This document shows, one piece after another, positions 33,186-46,533 of a stretch of 64,000 nt of DNA. The notes under the pieces were generated by a model, which did not search any database, was not told the DNA's origin, and saw only the letters and a program-made list of their open reading frames with translations. Source of the DNA: Pohlia nutans (taxonomy: Eukaryota; Streptophyta; Bryopsida; Bryales; Mniaceae); NCBI GenBank assembly GCA_022496805.1, contig CM040091.1, positions 14,684,336-14,748,335 on the forward strand, read 5' to 3'. The position numbers and the translations under genes are program-made. The stretch's first letter is position 1. Each line of letters begins with the position of its first letter.

Positions 33186-34251
33186 AGAACAATTAGAGAT
33201 TGTACAAATATGTAGACAAAATAGCCTACCATTTTTCTTTGTTAAGAATATTTTCCAATACATCATATATCCTTCATGGTGAAAATGGAGGTTATAATTT
33301 CCCTATATGCACCTAGTGCATGCAACATCTATTAAGGACTAGAGCTCAAGTACCTTGAACATATGCAAGTAAGTTTGAAATTTGCAAGGATGAAAGTACC
33401 TTAGGAAATTTTTATGTCAGTCTTGTCAAAATAGGGAGATATGCTCATAGGATTGAGTTAACGTTCTAGTACATTGTACTGTACATATGTAAGTGAAATC
33501 ATGAAAATTGAAAGTCGTAAGAATGAAAGTACTTTAGAAAAACTTTAGAGTTGAAGTGTAGCAATTTGTCAGTAAATTAGTCAGTAAATTAGTCCTTTTG
33601 CAATTTCTTGCATCTAAAAGCCCATAATACTTTTAGATCACGTCAGACTTTGGCAATCAATGTAGCAATCGATCACTTCAAATCGTGGCAACCAACTGTG
33701 GCATTTCCATAGGTAATGCAAATGCGCTTGCTTTCCAAACGAATCCCTCCTAGTCCACGTATGTGGACACTTTTGTAACAATGAAAACTAGGCGTTGAAG
33801 AATTTCACCACCTTCAAACAATCATTCTCTCCTAAACCTTGTCGTGTAGCCCAATATTTGAGGAGGCATCCTTCGTCTCCGTGATTTCTCCCACTCTACA
33901 ACCCTAACTTGCTTCCATCTTCCATGATCGTGAGCCCTGTTGTTTTGTGAAGATCCTATAGTCTCTTCATTCTATTTGAATTCTATCAAGGTTGGTTGTG
34001 TGTCTGTCATTATCGATGATGAAGTCCACAATTTCTACAACCGTTGGAATTGTATTGCATCCGCCATATGTTTGCCTTGTGTTTTCAATTTGCTCCCAAG
34101 GAGGTTGGATTTGTAAGCTTCTTCATTAATTCAATAGCCAAAGGTGTATAGCATGATGGTCCTAGTTTGAAAGAAACTAAATTTTCCATCTCCAAGAAAT
34201 AAATCAAAGAGCATTCATAAGATTCAAATTTGCAAGGGAAAACCATCTTGA
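33186..34251. other. no gene seen
   Basis: AT-rich with two similar stretches around 33340 and 33460 (AGTACCTTGAAC..ATATGCAAGTAAG against AGTACATTGTAC..ATATGTAAGTG). No domain-bearing frame. Confidence 0.45.
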
Positions 34252-36370
34252 CCGCAATAGCCTGTCAAGTGGTAAGACGTGTCTAAAGACATCCACCCTT
34301 GTCGTGTTTCTCGGGATACACAATCAACTACTATTGTCTGGGATGTAGGGATATATGGCAAGAAAACATGAGAAATATGTAGGATACATGCTTGTTTGGG
34401 CTATAGCTATTGCATAAAGATTTGAAGAGAACAAATAAAAAAATGCACAAATATGTAGATAAAATAGCCTACCATTTTTTTTGCTCAAAAGATTTTCCAG
34501 TACATGTTAGTGTCATTTTAGGTTATTACTTATGACAATAGCTCTAATACAACCTTTTGAAATGCAAATCAAGTTTTTTTACAAAAGACATTTCCATAAT
34601 GAAACTTTAAGATACTTTTAATTTGAGTTTATTTTTAAACAAAGTGTCTCAAAAGAGATCAAAGCCCTCATAACCTTCACATAAATAAATAGAACTGGAT
34701 GAATGGAGCTATAATAATTTGTTGCTAGCATACAAGGAACACAGTTAACCTATAGAAGGTTAAGGGGTGTAGAAGAAAACTAAGATGTATTATAAAATGG
34801 GACTTCCATAATTTTGATGAAGTTATTTCCAACTAAGAAAATGAAAACCGTGATGTTTGAAATTCATCCGTAAAGCAAAATTTTCATAAAAAGATTTTAG
34901 ATCTTTATTTATTGAATATAAAAGCAATTAACTAGATAACTTTAGAAAAAATCAATTTAATAATTTTAGAATTAAAATTTTGGTATTATTTGTTAGAATT
35001 ACATGTTTTATTCTAGAAGAAATAAAACCAAGGAATTGATAGAATTTAGAACACATTTAGACATCAATTTGGATGAATATAGCATTTTCACACAAAACCT
35101 ATGTGGTTGACATCCGAGCATTGGATGCCGATTTGGAAATTCAACTGAAAAGCATTCATGCCTCTTTTATTAACTACTACTAACCGATATTGTGGGGCAC
35201 GTGGCAAGATATGAATGGTAGATGGAACTTAAACCGTTCTCATTATGGTGGGATCAGACCGGTTTTCTAATCAAGGGCTCAATCACTGCCCTGTCATCCT
35301 GTGATTCTAACCGGCCACCCTGTCCACTCACCCATATAGACTAGAGGTCAATTCCACTGGCATCACTTTTCGAAAATCAAGCAACCTACTCCTTTTTGCT
35401 GCCACGTGCAGTGCGTTCCATTGGTGGATTCAGATCATCCATAATGACTCACTCAATCCAAAATCCCAAGCCAAAAATAGAAACCGTTTAACTTGGATGT
35501 GTACAAGTAACTCCTAATTCGTACTTCTACTACATCAAGAATTTTGCCACAAGTATAGGGGGTCTAGCATACTTCCACCCGCCATCCTATCATGTACTAG
35601 CTAAGATAAGGTTCACCATTTTGATATTGGTCCATTATAAGTGGTCATTTGTTTTTTAACCTTTAAGCATCCACACTACATTTTTCTACACCTACTCCAA
35701 GCATTTCAAACCATTTAGTTCCAAAACCTCTTATCTTGCATTGCTTTATTGTGAATGAGTATTAATGGGCCTTAATGATTTACAATATGATGAGTCATGC
35801 ATGTTGTGTAGGTTTGAAAAATCATTATATCATGAGCTTATCATGAATGAGTGTAAATGGACCTTGATGGTTTCTTATGTGATGAATTATACATAGAATG
35901 TTGGTTTGAAAAATCCAAGTGGCAGAAATAGTAAAGATAATGCATAAGGATATAAGATGCAAGTATATGGCATTAGTATTGAGTGGTTATCAGAAATGAA
36001 TGTTCTATTATTGTAACCAATGTTTTTGGAAACTTTAAGTGTAACTTACACCTACTCTGTAGTCATTTAAAAAAAGTTCCATTACTCCTTATTGCATGTT
36101 AGGTGGTAAAGATTTAAGTGGATTCAACCACAGACATACAACGTGGTTGAAGACAAAGACTCTTATTTAACAGCAACGCAAACAAGGACAAGCTAGTAAA
36201 TATATAGTCAGATTTGACAAGGGAGTGTAGTACTTCTTTCTTAAGTCAGAAGACTAAGTAGGTTGGAGATGACTCTTATCAAACAGTAACCTAGACAAGG
36301 ACAAGCTAGTAAATATGTAGGCAAGTTTGACAAGAATTGGTGTAATACTTCTTTCTTTGGTATGAAGACT
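34252..36370. repeat. segmental duplication, copy 1 (partner 42955-44190)
   Basis: 34252-35010 matches 42955-43650 (TTTTAGGTTATTACTTATGAC, TAACCTATAGAAGGTTAAGG, TTAATAATTTTAGAATTAAA), and 35945-36260 matches 43895-44190 (GAGTGGTTATCAGAAATGAA, AGGACAAGCTAGTAAATAT). The middle part, 35010-35945, has no partner. It also contains a short tandem copy of its own end at 36270-36370. Confidence 0.8.
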
Positions 36371-37114
36371 AGGTTGGAGATGCGCAAGAACGACTTCAAT
36401 TCTAGGATGGCTTTTTGTAATTAATTGATTTTTTATTTAATTATCAACAACTTGTGTAAGAGGTGGAATGAGACGTTTTTTAACCATTATACCATAGAAT
36501 AAAACTTTCATTGTTTAAAAAAGAAAACTAAAATAAATTATGTGTGTGAAGGTGAAGAGGAATTCTATATTTTGACCCCTTTTAAAAGCATTGTTTAACA
36601 AAAGAAAAAGAACATACAATTCTTCAATGTACACACAATTTAGGGTGGAAACATTTTTAGAGCCTTATGCCACATTTGATTTCTTCATTTTCTTTCCAAT
36701 ATAAAATAATAGGCCACCATTGCAACTGAAGATCAATTCATAAAGCAAATGAAGAACCCAAAAAGAAAAGGGATACCTTGGAAAATAAATGAAAGAGCTT
36801 GAAAAGCAACATAGCATAATAGAACAATGGATTGGAACACCCTTTTGAGAACTAGATCAAAAGAGAATCTTTAGATAGATTCATTCTTTTAAGTAATGAA
36901 GAAATGAAATTTGTATTCCATGAATTTACTATAGGACTACCGTGTCATTGTCACGTAAACTTAATTTCTAATTGTGATTATATTGTGCTCCCATAGCAAA
37001 AGGGTCAAACTTCATCAATTTTTCACATTTTAATACATGTTATATATTTTTAGTACATGTTTATACAATTTATTGTTAGACCAATAAACATTGATTTCTT
37101 TCTAATTATTTTCA
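36371..37114. other. no gene; AT-rich intergenic DNA
   Basis: Nothing recognisable on either strand. Confidence 0.5.
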
Positions 37115-37512
37115 TTAACCCTTAAACGTCAAGAGGGTCTGAACGGGGCAGCCTGGAAGGCATCTAAATTTTTTGGGAAAAAAAATTATTTTATTTTATT
37201 ATTTTATTTATTTATTATTTATTTATTTGCAAAAACGGCTCTGCTGTGCACTGCGGGCTAGCACTGTAGCACTGCGGCACTGCTGAACTTCAGCTGCCCC
37301 AACCTCAAAACTTGTTCAATTTGATAACTTTGATTGCTTACCAGCGATTCCACAATCTCTCAAATGAGGCGAAAATTTGGAATCTAGATTGCTTTTTTAA
37401 TAGCTTTCCAACGCAACAAGTCTCGTTTCGTTTGGTTGAGAAAATCAAATTTTTTCTTCATTATTCTCTTTTTACTAAGCCCATGGGGCTTACCTTGGTG
37501 TTTAAGGGTTAA
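37115..37512. mobile_element. TTAA MITE, family C, 398 bp, complete
   Basis: TTAACCCTTAAACGTCAAGA to CCTTGGTGTTTAAGGGTTAA. A (TTTA)-rich microsatellite at about 37185-37228 lies inside. It is the reference for the partial copy at 12659. Confidence 0.82.
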
Positions 37513-38062
37513 GATAAATTCTATGAGATTTTCCAAATTTCTTCTCATGTAATAGTCAAAGTTATTACAAAAATCACTAAAAAATGACGAATATTTTAGG
37601 AAAAATTATAAATAATAGTGTTGAATAACAATGTGTAGGTGGCATGCTTCCCAAACTTAGGTAAAATGTAATTCGATTGAAAAAGTTGTTTTTGCGCTGC
37701 ATATTGGAATTTTAGGGTCTTGCGCTTTAAAGTACGGTAAAAAAAGCAGTTTTGACAATTTTAATTTTGGTACAAATATAAATTGAACTAGAGAGTAGAA
37801 GATAGCTTCCACACCTCTTATCATAGTTGGCACCGTTTTCTTTTGAAATTAGGAATTATATGAAAATCAACGATGGTTTGGAAAACAACCAAACATAGCT
37901 CCACGGCGCTCTTGGCACACTTACAAGATAAATGGTTCAAAACAATTTATTTTAATAAAAATTGAGATACAAAGATCCATTTAAGTGAAAAAAGACCAGT
38001 TATATAAAACCAAAATCCTCGTAGTAGATTCTCAAGCTAAACCTTAAAGAAAAGAGAGTCAC

Positions 38063-38643
38063 TTAACTCCTAAACGTCCTCACCTAAGTATGTCCAGTTT
38101 GGGCAGTTTTGCAAAGATGCATTATAAAATGCAACTAACATGAATATTTGAAACTGGATAAATGAACAAAAGTTATACATTTTGAATTTTAGATTCAATC
38201 TATACGGATAGATCTTTGATTTCTATCACTAATATTTTTCTATAAATTTTGAAACATAAAATAAAATATTATTTTGTAATTCAATTACGAATAAGATATT
38301 GCTAATATGAGGATGAAATTTGTTGTGATGGCTTACAATGTAGTACTGTAGGTGTAGTGATTTTTGGAGATTTTTTGGATGCTTGATTTTATGAGTTTAT
38401 TTTTTCAAGAACACTTTTAGACTTTATTCTTCAAATTTTTGGGTGAAACACCGCAACACCAATAGAGGCATAACTTTTTAACAAATTGTTTCCTTTTCGA
38501 TCGGATCACACATACATAAAACTAACTTCCCGTAAAAGTTTCAGTAAAAAAATCACACTACAGAAAGTGCATGATGGATGAGAAACTCTGGATGAAATCT
38601 GTACATCAAGCCAAATATGCATGGTTGGGCGGTTAGGAGTTAA
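38063..38643. mobile_element. TTAA MITE, family A, 581 bp, complete
   Basis: TTAACTCCTAAACGTCCTCA to TTGGGCGGTTAGGAGTTAA. It is the most complete family member and the reference for 1543, 8877 and 11788. 37513-38062 between this and family C holds no recognised gene. Confidence 0.85.
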
Positions 38644-38652
38644 CTTGAAGCA

Positions 38653-39110
38653 GTGAACCCTTTAACGTACAAATCAAGGTTTTGATTAAACACTAATTTG
38701 AAGAAAATATTATAAATTATTTGATGAACAACAAAAATGAAGTTGATGTACAGTACAAAGCAAAGATAAATTGTTATTCAATTTTCAAGATTTTCTTTTG
38801 AAATTCAATTAAAAATCCCAAATTAACATAACAAAGTTGAAAATCATTGTGATGAATTTGGAATAACATACACTATACCATGGTATGATTTCCTATAATC
38901 CCTACTACTTATTTTGGAAAATCATGTTTAAAGCCTTACTTTTTGAACTACAAATGAAGTTTGACATAAAAAGAATTTGTTAGTTTAAAAATATCACAAT
39001 ATCTAATTTTGAAAATCTACACCATACAAATGACATTCAACTAGCACAAAATCCAAAAGAAATTTGAATGAATGAAAATTTCATAGAATGAAGTGTTGAG
39101 ATTATAAGGA
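38653..39110. mobile_element. family F TTAA-type element, partial
   Basis: GAACCCTTTAACGTACAAAT, then the family interior (AAATGAAGTTGATGTACA, ATTTTGGAAAATCATGTTTA, TTTTTGAACTACAAATGAAG). The closing terminus is not clean. Confidence 0.65.
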
Positions 39111-39128
39111 CACAAACGTATCAAATGG

Positions 39129-39364
39129 CTAACCCCTAAACGTCCTACGGGGATTGTAGATACGTGGCTGTATAATTGGCATTTGCTACTAACAAGAAGC
39201 TCTAAATTGAAATCTTAATAGCTGACTAGAACCGCATTGTCAATATAAATTTCAGCTTTTGTATTAAACCCGAATCTCTAAAAGGTCTGGATCCATTTCA
39301 AATACTAGAAAAATACATTGGAATTTACTAGCCACAAAAGCACTTTCAGATGTTTAGGAATTAA
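39129..39364. mobile_element. TTAA MITE, family B, eroded ends
   Basis: CTAACCCCTAAACGTCCTAC to CAGATGTTTAGGAATTAA, with the family B interior (GATACGTGGCTGTATAATTG). The left TTAA has changed to CTAA. Confidence 0.8.
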
Positions 39365-39674
39365 CTCTCTACTGCTAAACCCTCATGTTCTACCTCATGT
39401 ACAAAGTTGAATTTTGCTTTCATGTCCGACATGCACTTTTTCCAAAAAATCTATGGAAAGATAGCTTCATGCATTTGTAATCCAATTAGAAAGGAGATGA
39501 TTTGTGAAACATTTATGCCTTATTTCATACCACATTTTTTTCAGTAGCTTTCCAACGTACCAATCCTCGCTTGATTTGGTTGAGATAAACTATTTTCTTT
39601 CTAAATTATTCCTTCATAAAAATCCCATGGGACTCTTTTGAACAAACATGGCTCTACAACACTCTTTGGACACT
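39365..39674. other. mosaic of MITE fragments
   Basis: Holds a reversed family A-like piece (AATTAGAAAGGAGATGATTT) and a family C-like piece (AGCTTTCCAACGTACCAATC). No gene. Confidence 0.5.
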
Positions 39675-41870
39675 TAGATGATAAATGGTGCAAAACTAGT
39701 TTAATAAAAATAAATTGAGTTACAAAGAACGAATGAAGTGACAAAAGACCACTTATAAGGAACTTAAATCTTATTGGTGGTTTCTCTAGCTAAAGTTCAA
39801 GGAATTGAGAGTTGTTCAGGCTGAATCGCTTAACCCTTTAATCTTTAGAAGACCGGAGCGTTTTTCCTCCAAAACTACTCAAATAGTGCCATTTTCACTC
39901 CCTCATGCAAGTATTTTAGAACAATTTCATTTTTTTCTTCCTACCTATAAGATCTTGTTTCAAACTATTTGAAAAACATACTCAACAATTTCTGTTGATT
40001 TCGATCACACAGATTGCAAGATTAGTGCATTTGATGGAAAAATCACTCCAAAAGAACACATGCCTGAAAATATGAGATGCGTTTGACTGTGGCTACCTCA
40101 AAAAATCCTCACTACCAAAACCTACCGCACTTCATTTTCACATTCCTTATAATATAACTTAGTTGTGTACCAATTTTCATTGCGTTTGGAGATGTTTAAG
40201 ATGTTGAAGAACACCCTGCACTTGTTGAGGGTTTAAGAGTTTAGAATGATTCTTTGTTTTTGGAATTGCAATATTTTTGACTTTTGTTATTTAAAACATG
40301 AATTTGAACGGTGAAAATTTAGTACATTCCATCCTCTATAGAATGACAAATTTAAAAATAAAAAACTAAATCCCCAAGTTTTGGAGGACATATAGAATAT
40401 TTCTTAAGAATTTTGGAGGTTAGGGTGGGAAATAAAGGGTTGAGGAAGAGAACCGAAGTGCCACCTCGGCCAACCCATTCCAATGTCCAGCACCCCACTA
40501 ACTCTCAAGGTAGACTGTACAGCGTTGCAATCTTTCATTGGAGAATTTGTTATTTTATTTTATTTTATTTTTGATAAATATAATTTTTTATAAATTTAAA
40601 AATAATTCATTTTAATTATAAAAATAATATTTTCTAAATTTTAAATTTTAAATTTTTATTTATAAAAATAAAAATATTTAACTTTTTAATGAGTGGAAAA
40701 TGAGGTGGTCTTTTGTCCTCACAGGCGACTCCATTTTCCAAACTCTGCCCAACTTGTTGCCTTCTTCTAAAACTCAACTATTGCACTATTGCCTTGTGCC
40801 CTTTCTCCCGAATAAAAACCATTTCTACACATAACTTCCACATGCGGTGTTGGAATTCAAAAAAAAAAAAAAAAGTCTTCATTTTTTGTGTCACATTGGG
40901 AAATCCACTATTAAATTTCCTTGAAAATTTGATTAAAAATGTGTTCACCGGAACGTGCCCGGTTCTCAAAATGTCCTAGTTAGGACGCTTAGTTGTTCAG
41001 TACTTAACGTGCAGATCAAGGCCTATAGTCAACATTGATTTTGAAAATATATTATAAAATGTTTCATGAGTGGCAAAAATGAAGTTGATGCACAAAACTA
41101 AGATAAATTGTAATTCAATTTTCAAGATTTTCTTTTGAAATTCAATTTAAAATACCAAATTAACAAAACACTAATTTTGATATTTAATAATTATATTTCG
41201 AATAACATGCACTACAACATGGTATGGTTTTTATACTACTTATATTGGAAAATCATGTTTAAAGCCTCACTTTTTGAACTACAAATGAAGTTCGACATGA
41301 TTTTTTTTTGTCAGTTTAAGAATATCACAATATCTAATTTTGAAGAACCATACGATACAAATGATAGTCAACTAGTACAAAAACCAAAATAAATTTGTAT
41401 GAATGAAAGCTGTATAGAACAAAGCGTTTAGAAAAGTTGCAATCTGTTCGTCATTCATTGTATGGACGCATGTGCATCAAACGATTAACTCCTAACTCCC
41501 TAAACCTTGATGTTCTACTTCATATACAAAGTCAAATTTTGCTTTCATGTCCAACATAAATTGTTTGCCAAAATGGAAAGATAGCTTCATGCATGTGTGA
41601 TGCAATTAGAAAGGAGATGATTTGTGAAACATTTATGCCTCATTTCATGCTACATTATTGCACCAAAAAAGATCTAAGATCTTAGTTCAAAACGGAATCA
41701 AAAGTGCTTTTTCAAAAATAAACTCATTATAGAATTTAACAACCAAAAAATATCCAAAAATCACTACACTTAGAGCCATGTTACATTTTAACCCCAGTTT
41801 TTATGCAGAAATTGTCAAATTTCTATTTGTAATTGAATCACAAAAGAAACTTGAATTTGATTATGCACAT
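39675..41870. repeat. 2.2-kb segmental duplication, copy 1 (partner 49540-52070)
   Basis: Colinear with 49540-52070: TAAATCTTATTGGTGGTTTC, TTTTTCCTCCAAAACTACT, GAACACCCTGCACTTGTTGA, TTTTGTCCTCACAGGCGACT, TTAGTACATTCCATCCTCTA. It lacks the 397-bp TIR element present in copy 2. It spans several family F pieces. The 60-90 aa frames within are not conserved between copies. Confidence 0.85.
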
Positions 41871-41883
41871 TAACCCCTAAATG

Positions 41884-42212
41884 CCGGCAAGACCAAACAC
41901 TGGTCAATGACTGAATTTGACTAGTCAATTCCAAGTGCTCTGTGGACGATTTCCATCCAATTCATTATATTTGTACTTGTACTGAGCCCAATCCTTTGAC
42001 GCATGACAATTTAATTTAGATCATTATTGCACCTACTACATGTTTAACTGCTCGGAAGACCAAAAACTGGTCAATGACTGAATTTGACTATTCAATTCAA
42101 CTTTTGTGTGAACGATTTCCATCCAATTCATTATGTTTGTACTTGTACTGAGCCCAATCCATCGACACATGAGAATTTATTTAAGATTATTATTGCACCT
42201 ACTACATGCCTT
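41884..42212. repeat. tandem duplication, about 165 bp x 2
   Basis: Units share AAACTGGTCAATGACTGAAT, ACGATTTCCATCCAATTCAT and TGTACTTGTACTGAGCCCAA, starting at about 41884 and 42052. Confidence 0.85.
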
Positions 42213-42292
42213 AGAAGATGCAAAATAGTCATGTATTCTACGTATATAGTGTTGTATTTGAGTATGATAAGGATGAAGTATTGAAAGGACCT

Positions 42293-42540
42293 CCAAATGA
42301 AAGATGTTAGTTGAAGAATATTCAATCCAAAGGTATATGTCTTGCTAAATTTTAGTACATTTTCTGTATGTTGAAAATAAGATAGGTGATCGTACATATC
42401 GTCCCCTATTAACCCTCAAATGAAAGATGTTAGTTGAAGAATATTCAATCCAAAGGTATATGTCTTGCTAAATTTTAGTACATTTTCTGTATGTTAAAAA
42501 TAGGATAGGTGATTGTACATATCGTCCCCTATTAACCTTT
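42293..42540. repeat. near-identical tandem duplication, about 124 bp x 2
   Basis: AAATGAAAGATGTTAGTTGA to ATCGTCCCCTATTAACC occurs twice with only a few differences (for example ATGTTGAAAATAAGAT against ATGTTAAAAATAGGAT). Far less diverged than other duplications here, so probably recent. Confidence 0.9.
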
Positions 42541-42954
42541 AAGGCTTAAGACGAATTCGATGAGCTTTTCCAAATTATTTTTTCTCCCATGTAATCTATT
42601 ATATTAAATGCACAATGTTAACACCTATGTCACGAAATTCGTCACGTTTTCATCCAAGTCTTCCATCTATCACTTATCATCCAATATCTCATCATATATC
42701 ATTTTCATCCATTTCCCTGTTTTGTAAGACTATTTTCATCTATATTCAAATTTTTCAATTTCTTTCAATCAACATTCTTTACAATGGAGTCCATGTTTCT
42801 TAATTATGTTTATTTAGTTTTGTGTTGTATTGCAACACGAGATTTCTGGTAATATCGAGCCGAAATGAATCATCTTTCCGAGTGCGCACCGCGAGGACGA
42901 ATTTACTACTCGCAAGTCTGTGGGTGCACTGATGCATCATTTTGTTCAAAGCGC

Positions 42955-44190
42955 GCAGTCAACCTACTATTGAATGGGATGTAAGAAAATATGGCAAGAA
43001 AAGATGAAAAATACATAGGATACATGCTTCTTTGGGCCATAGCTATTGCATAAAGACTTGAAAAGAAGAAATAGAACTTGCACAAGTATGTAGACAAAAT
43101 GGCCCACGTACCTTTTTTTTTTTTTCGGAAAGATTTTCCAATACATGTTGTTAGTGTCATTTTAGGTTATGACTTATGACAATAGCTCTAACACAACCTT
43201 TCGAAATGCAAATCAAGTTTTTTTAGAAAAGACATTTGGATAATGAAACTTTAAGATACTTTAAATTTTTGTTTATTTTTTAACAAAGTGTCTCAAAGGA
43301 GATTAAAGTCCTCATAACCTTCACAAAATTAAATAAAATTGGATGAATGGAGCTATAATAATTTTTTTTTGGCATACAAGGAACACAGTTAACCTATAGA
43401 AGGTTAAGGGGTATTCAACAAAACTAAGATGTACTATAAAATGTGACTTCCATAATTTTGATGAAGTTAATTCCAACAAAGGAAATGAAAACCGTTATGT
43501 TTGAAATTCATCAATATAGCAAAATTTTCTAAAAATTATTTTAGATATTCATTCATTAAATATATAAGCAATTAACTAGAAAAAATCAGAAAAAATCCAT
43601 TTAATAATTTTAGAATTAAAATTTTGGTATTATTTGTTAGAATCGCATTTTAATGAGTTGTAGACAACTGGCATGATTGCAGCAAGTCAGAGACTCAGAC
43701 TCATTTGTTAGTGGAAAATTGTAAATGAGTAATGACGGACTTCAGATGACACGTGTTGATGAACAGTGAATGACGTGCGTTATAATTCAAGCCCTTCAAG
43801 TGACGGGACCACCATTAGTATAGGATAATGTTTTAAAAGGCAATTTTTCCATAGCTAGTTTTAAAGCCCCAAAACCCATTTGAAGGGCACTGAAGTAAAT
43901 GGCATTGGTATTGAGTGGTTATCAGAAATGAATGTTCTATTTATGTAACCAATGTTTTTGGAAAATTTAAATGTAACTTACACCCACTTTGTAGTCATTT
44001 AAAAAAGTTCCAGTACTCCTTTTTGCATGTTATGTGGTAAAGATTTATGTGGATTCAACCACGGACGTACAATGTGGTTGAAGACGAAGACCCTTATCAA
44101 ACAATAACGTGAACAAGGACAAGCTAGTAAATATATAGTGAGATTTGACAAGGTGGTGTAGTACTCCTTTCTTAAGTATGAAGACTTAGA
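42955..44190. repeat. segmental duplication, copy 2 (partner 34252-36370)
   Basis: See the partner. Here the unit leads directly into the 49-bp minisatellite array. The central 43650-43890 stretch is unrelated to copy 1. Confidence 0.78.
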
Positions 44191-44208
44191 CATCAATAGA
44201 ATTGTTGT

Positions 44209-44740
44209 CAGAAGCACGTTAACATCACATCCGTAGAATTGTTGTGAATTGTATTGTCAGAAGCACGTTAACAAGACATCAATAGAATTGTTGTGAATTC
44301 TATTTTCAAATGCACGTTAACAAGACATCAATAGAATTGTCGTGAATTCTCTCGTCAGAAGCACGTTAACAAGACATCAATAGAATTGCTGTGAATTCTA
44401 TTGTCAGAAGCACGTTAACAAGACATCAATAGAATTGCTATGAATTCTATTGTCGGAAGCACGTTAACAAGACATCAATAGAATTGCTGTGAATTCTATT
44501 GTCAGAAGCACGTTAACAAGACATCAATAGAATTGCTATGAATTCTATTGTCAGAAGCACGTTAACAAGACATCAATAGAATTGCTATGAATTCTATTGT
44601 CGGAAGCACGTTAACAAGACATCAATAGAATTGCTGTGAATTCTATTGTCAGAAGCACGTTAACAAGACATCAATAGAATTGCTATGAATTCTATTGTCG
44701 GAAGCACGTTAACAAGATATCAATAGAATTGCTGTGAATT
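44209..44740. repeat. 49-bp minisatellite, about 11 units, palindromic unit
   Basis: The unit AAGCACGTTAACAAGACATC is followed by AATAGAATTGCTGTGAATTC and TATTGTCAG. CAATAGAATT pairs with AATTCTATTG across a 6-base GCTGTG loop, so every unit can form a hairpin. Units alternate between GCTGTG and GCTATG, and between GTCAG and GTCGG, in part as pairs, suggesting growth by two-unit duplication. Confidence 0.93.
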
Positions 44741-44865
44741 CTATGAGCTTTTCCAAATTTTCTCTCATGTAATAGTCAGAGTGATTACAAATTTTTTTGA
44801 GGGGCTAAGTAACGTTCAGAGCTCTCCTTTTTGTTAATCAAGCCCATTGTTCCAAACGCCGCGAG

Positions 44866-45460
44866 GACAAACTACTTGCGAGTGAGTGCACTGAAGCATC
44901 AGTCTGCTCAAAGCAGCGGAGGTGGAAGCCAGCAGTGTTAGTAGTGCAACAATGCATCAGCTGCTACGTGGAGAGCCTGCAGTGGTTGGTTTTGGTGTCG
45001 TGGGGCTATGCGGTGCAAGTGCTGCACAAGGGCTTCGTTAGTCCTCGGGAGCTCCAAGTGTCCCTAGAAACCTTCCGGTCCTCGTACAAGCAACGCATCG
45101 AAGTGGTCGGAGTTCCCATTCAACACGTACGCGCGAGGCTCCGGAGGACATTTGTAAGTAGCCCGCCCGGTTTTTCATGCACTCCGATTGTGCGCGATGG
45201 CGATGTGATGAGTTAATCAACCCGGTCGGAGAAAGAAACCTGTGATGACAAGCTACAACCCCTCAACGCTCTTCACCACTCGTACGTATCGCCCCATTCT
45301 CTCAGTACTTGCAAAGCTTACAGCCTAAGAACCTTCTTGTACTGCAATCCTGAAGGAGGGCGCTTCTCAAAGCTTCTACTATTTGCAGCTCTTCCACTCT
45401 CAAGGACACGTCGGTGTTAACGATGAAGGGCGAAGCCGAGCTGTTCAGAGTTTTACTTTC
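44866..45460. repeat. diverged duplicate of the RWP-RK upstream region
   Basis: Matches 53480-53905 over about 400 bp: CTCGGGAGCTCCAAGTG, GGCTCCGGAGGA, CGCCCGGTTTTTCATGCACT, GCGATGGCGATGTGATGA, GTGATGACAAGCTACA, GGACACGTCGGT. No RWP-RK coding sequence follows, so only the putative promoter/5' UTR was copied, or the coding part was lost. The 93-aa plus frame here is not conserved at 53.5 kb. Confidence 0.8.
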
Positions 45461-45473
45461 GGGCAGAATTTAG

Positions 45474-46486
45474 GCTTCAAAACTACATGCAAGTGAATGA
45501 GATGACTTTTTTTATCCTTAATTTTAATATTTTTATTTGAAAAACATGGTGACAAATCAATGTTTTTTATACACCCTATCTTTTCATCTAATATATTGGC
45601 CTTTCGCAAAACCCTTTATACAACTTGTCTTTCTCATCTTACATCTTGGCCTTTTCTTTCGTTGAATGTCGTACATAAAGTCCGAGCCTGACTAGCAATT
45701 AGTGCAATTCATTGCCTTGGTGACTACATGACAGAGGTGACATTTTTTATCATTATGTTCCCACATGGTATTGTTCCCACTAATTGTACTTCTTCTAGTG
45801 GATTTGACCCCACAATGTTATGATTTTTCCAAGACCACAGATGTGAAGACCAAATTGTCCATCCACCCATATTCTCATCACAATGTAAATGAAGAACTTC
45901 AAAAGTATAACCAATTACAACCTTTTCATGTGCTACAAAATGCCACTAAACATAACACTTGAGGCCCAAAACAAAATGGGAGTATATTACAAATTATATG
46001 TTGCCACAAAGCCCATTGAAAAACAAAGGTGGATATACATGTAATCAATGCTAAGAGTTCTTTTCCAAAAACACAAATTTCTCTCTTTTAGAAATGAGTG
46101 TTTTTTAGCATTCAAAATATTATGAGTCATTCTTGGAAATGTCTTTTTTCAAGACTTACAAGGTCTTGGCTCCAGCAATTCTCTCATAACCTTGCAACCT
46201 CTTCTATACAAGACTTTTTTTTTTTTTAAATCTCTCCATTGTAGACGTTGAGATTCTTTGTAATCCAATTAACCTAAAGTATAATCTCTATTATCAAATG
46301 CTAAAGTCCATTAACTAAATGGCACAATATTATTCAAGGTCTTTCCAAATAAACATTGTTCAAATTCTCGTTTGTTCACCATTCATGTATTGCATTGTTT
46401 ATGACATGCCAATGTGAGTAAGAGGAATATTTGTACTTCATATTTAAGCCAAGGAATGATTAGGCTTGTACTACAATTACCCGTGC

Positions 46487-46533
<47 letters not shown>

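Noticed and set aside
42084..42397. Short frames on both strands near 42.1-42.4 kb
   Set aside because: They fall in tandem-duplicated intergenic repeats and carry no domain.
44209..44740. CRISPR-like array
   Set aside because: Units are uniform 49-bp tandem repeats with no variable spacers, in a eukaryotic genome.
44935..45216. 93-aa plus frame near 45 kb
   Set aside because: The aligned copy at 53.5 kb shifts frame by several indels, so the coding frame is not conserved.
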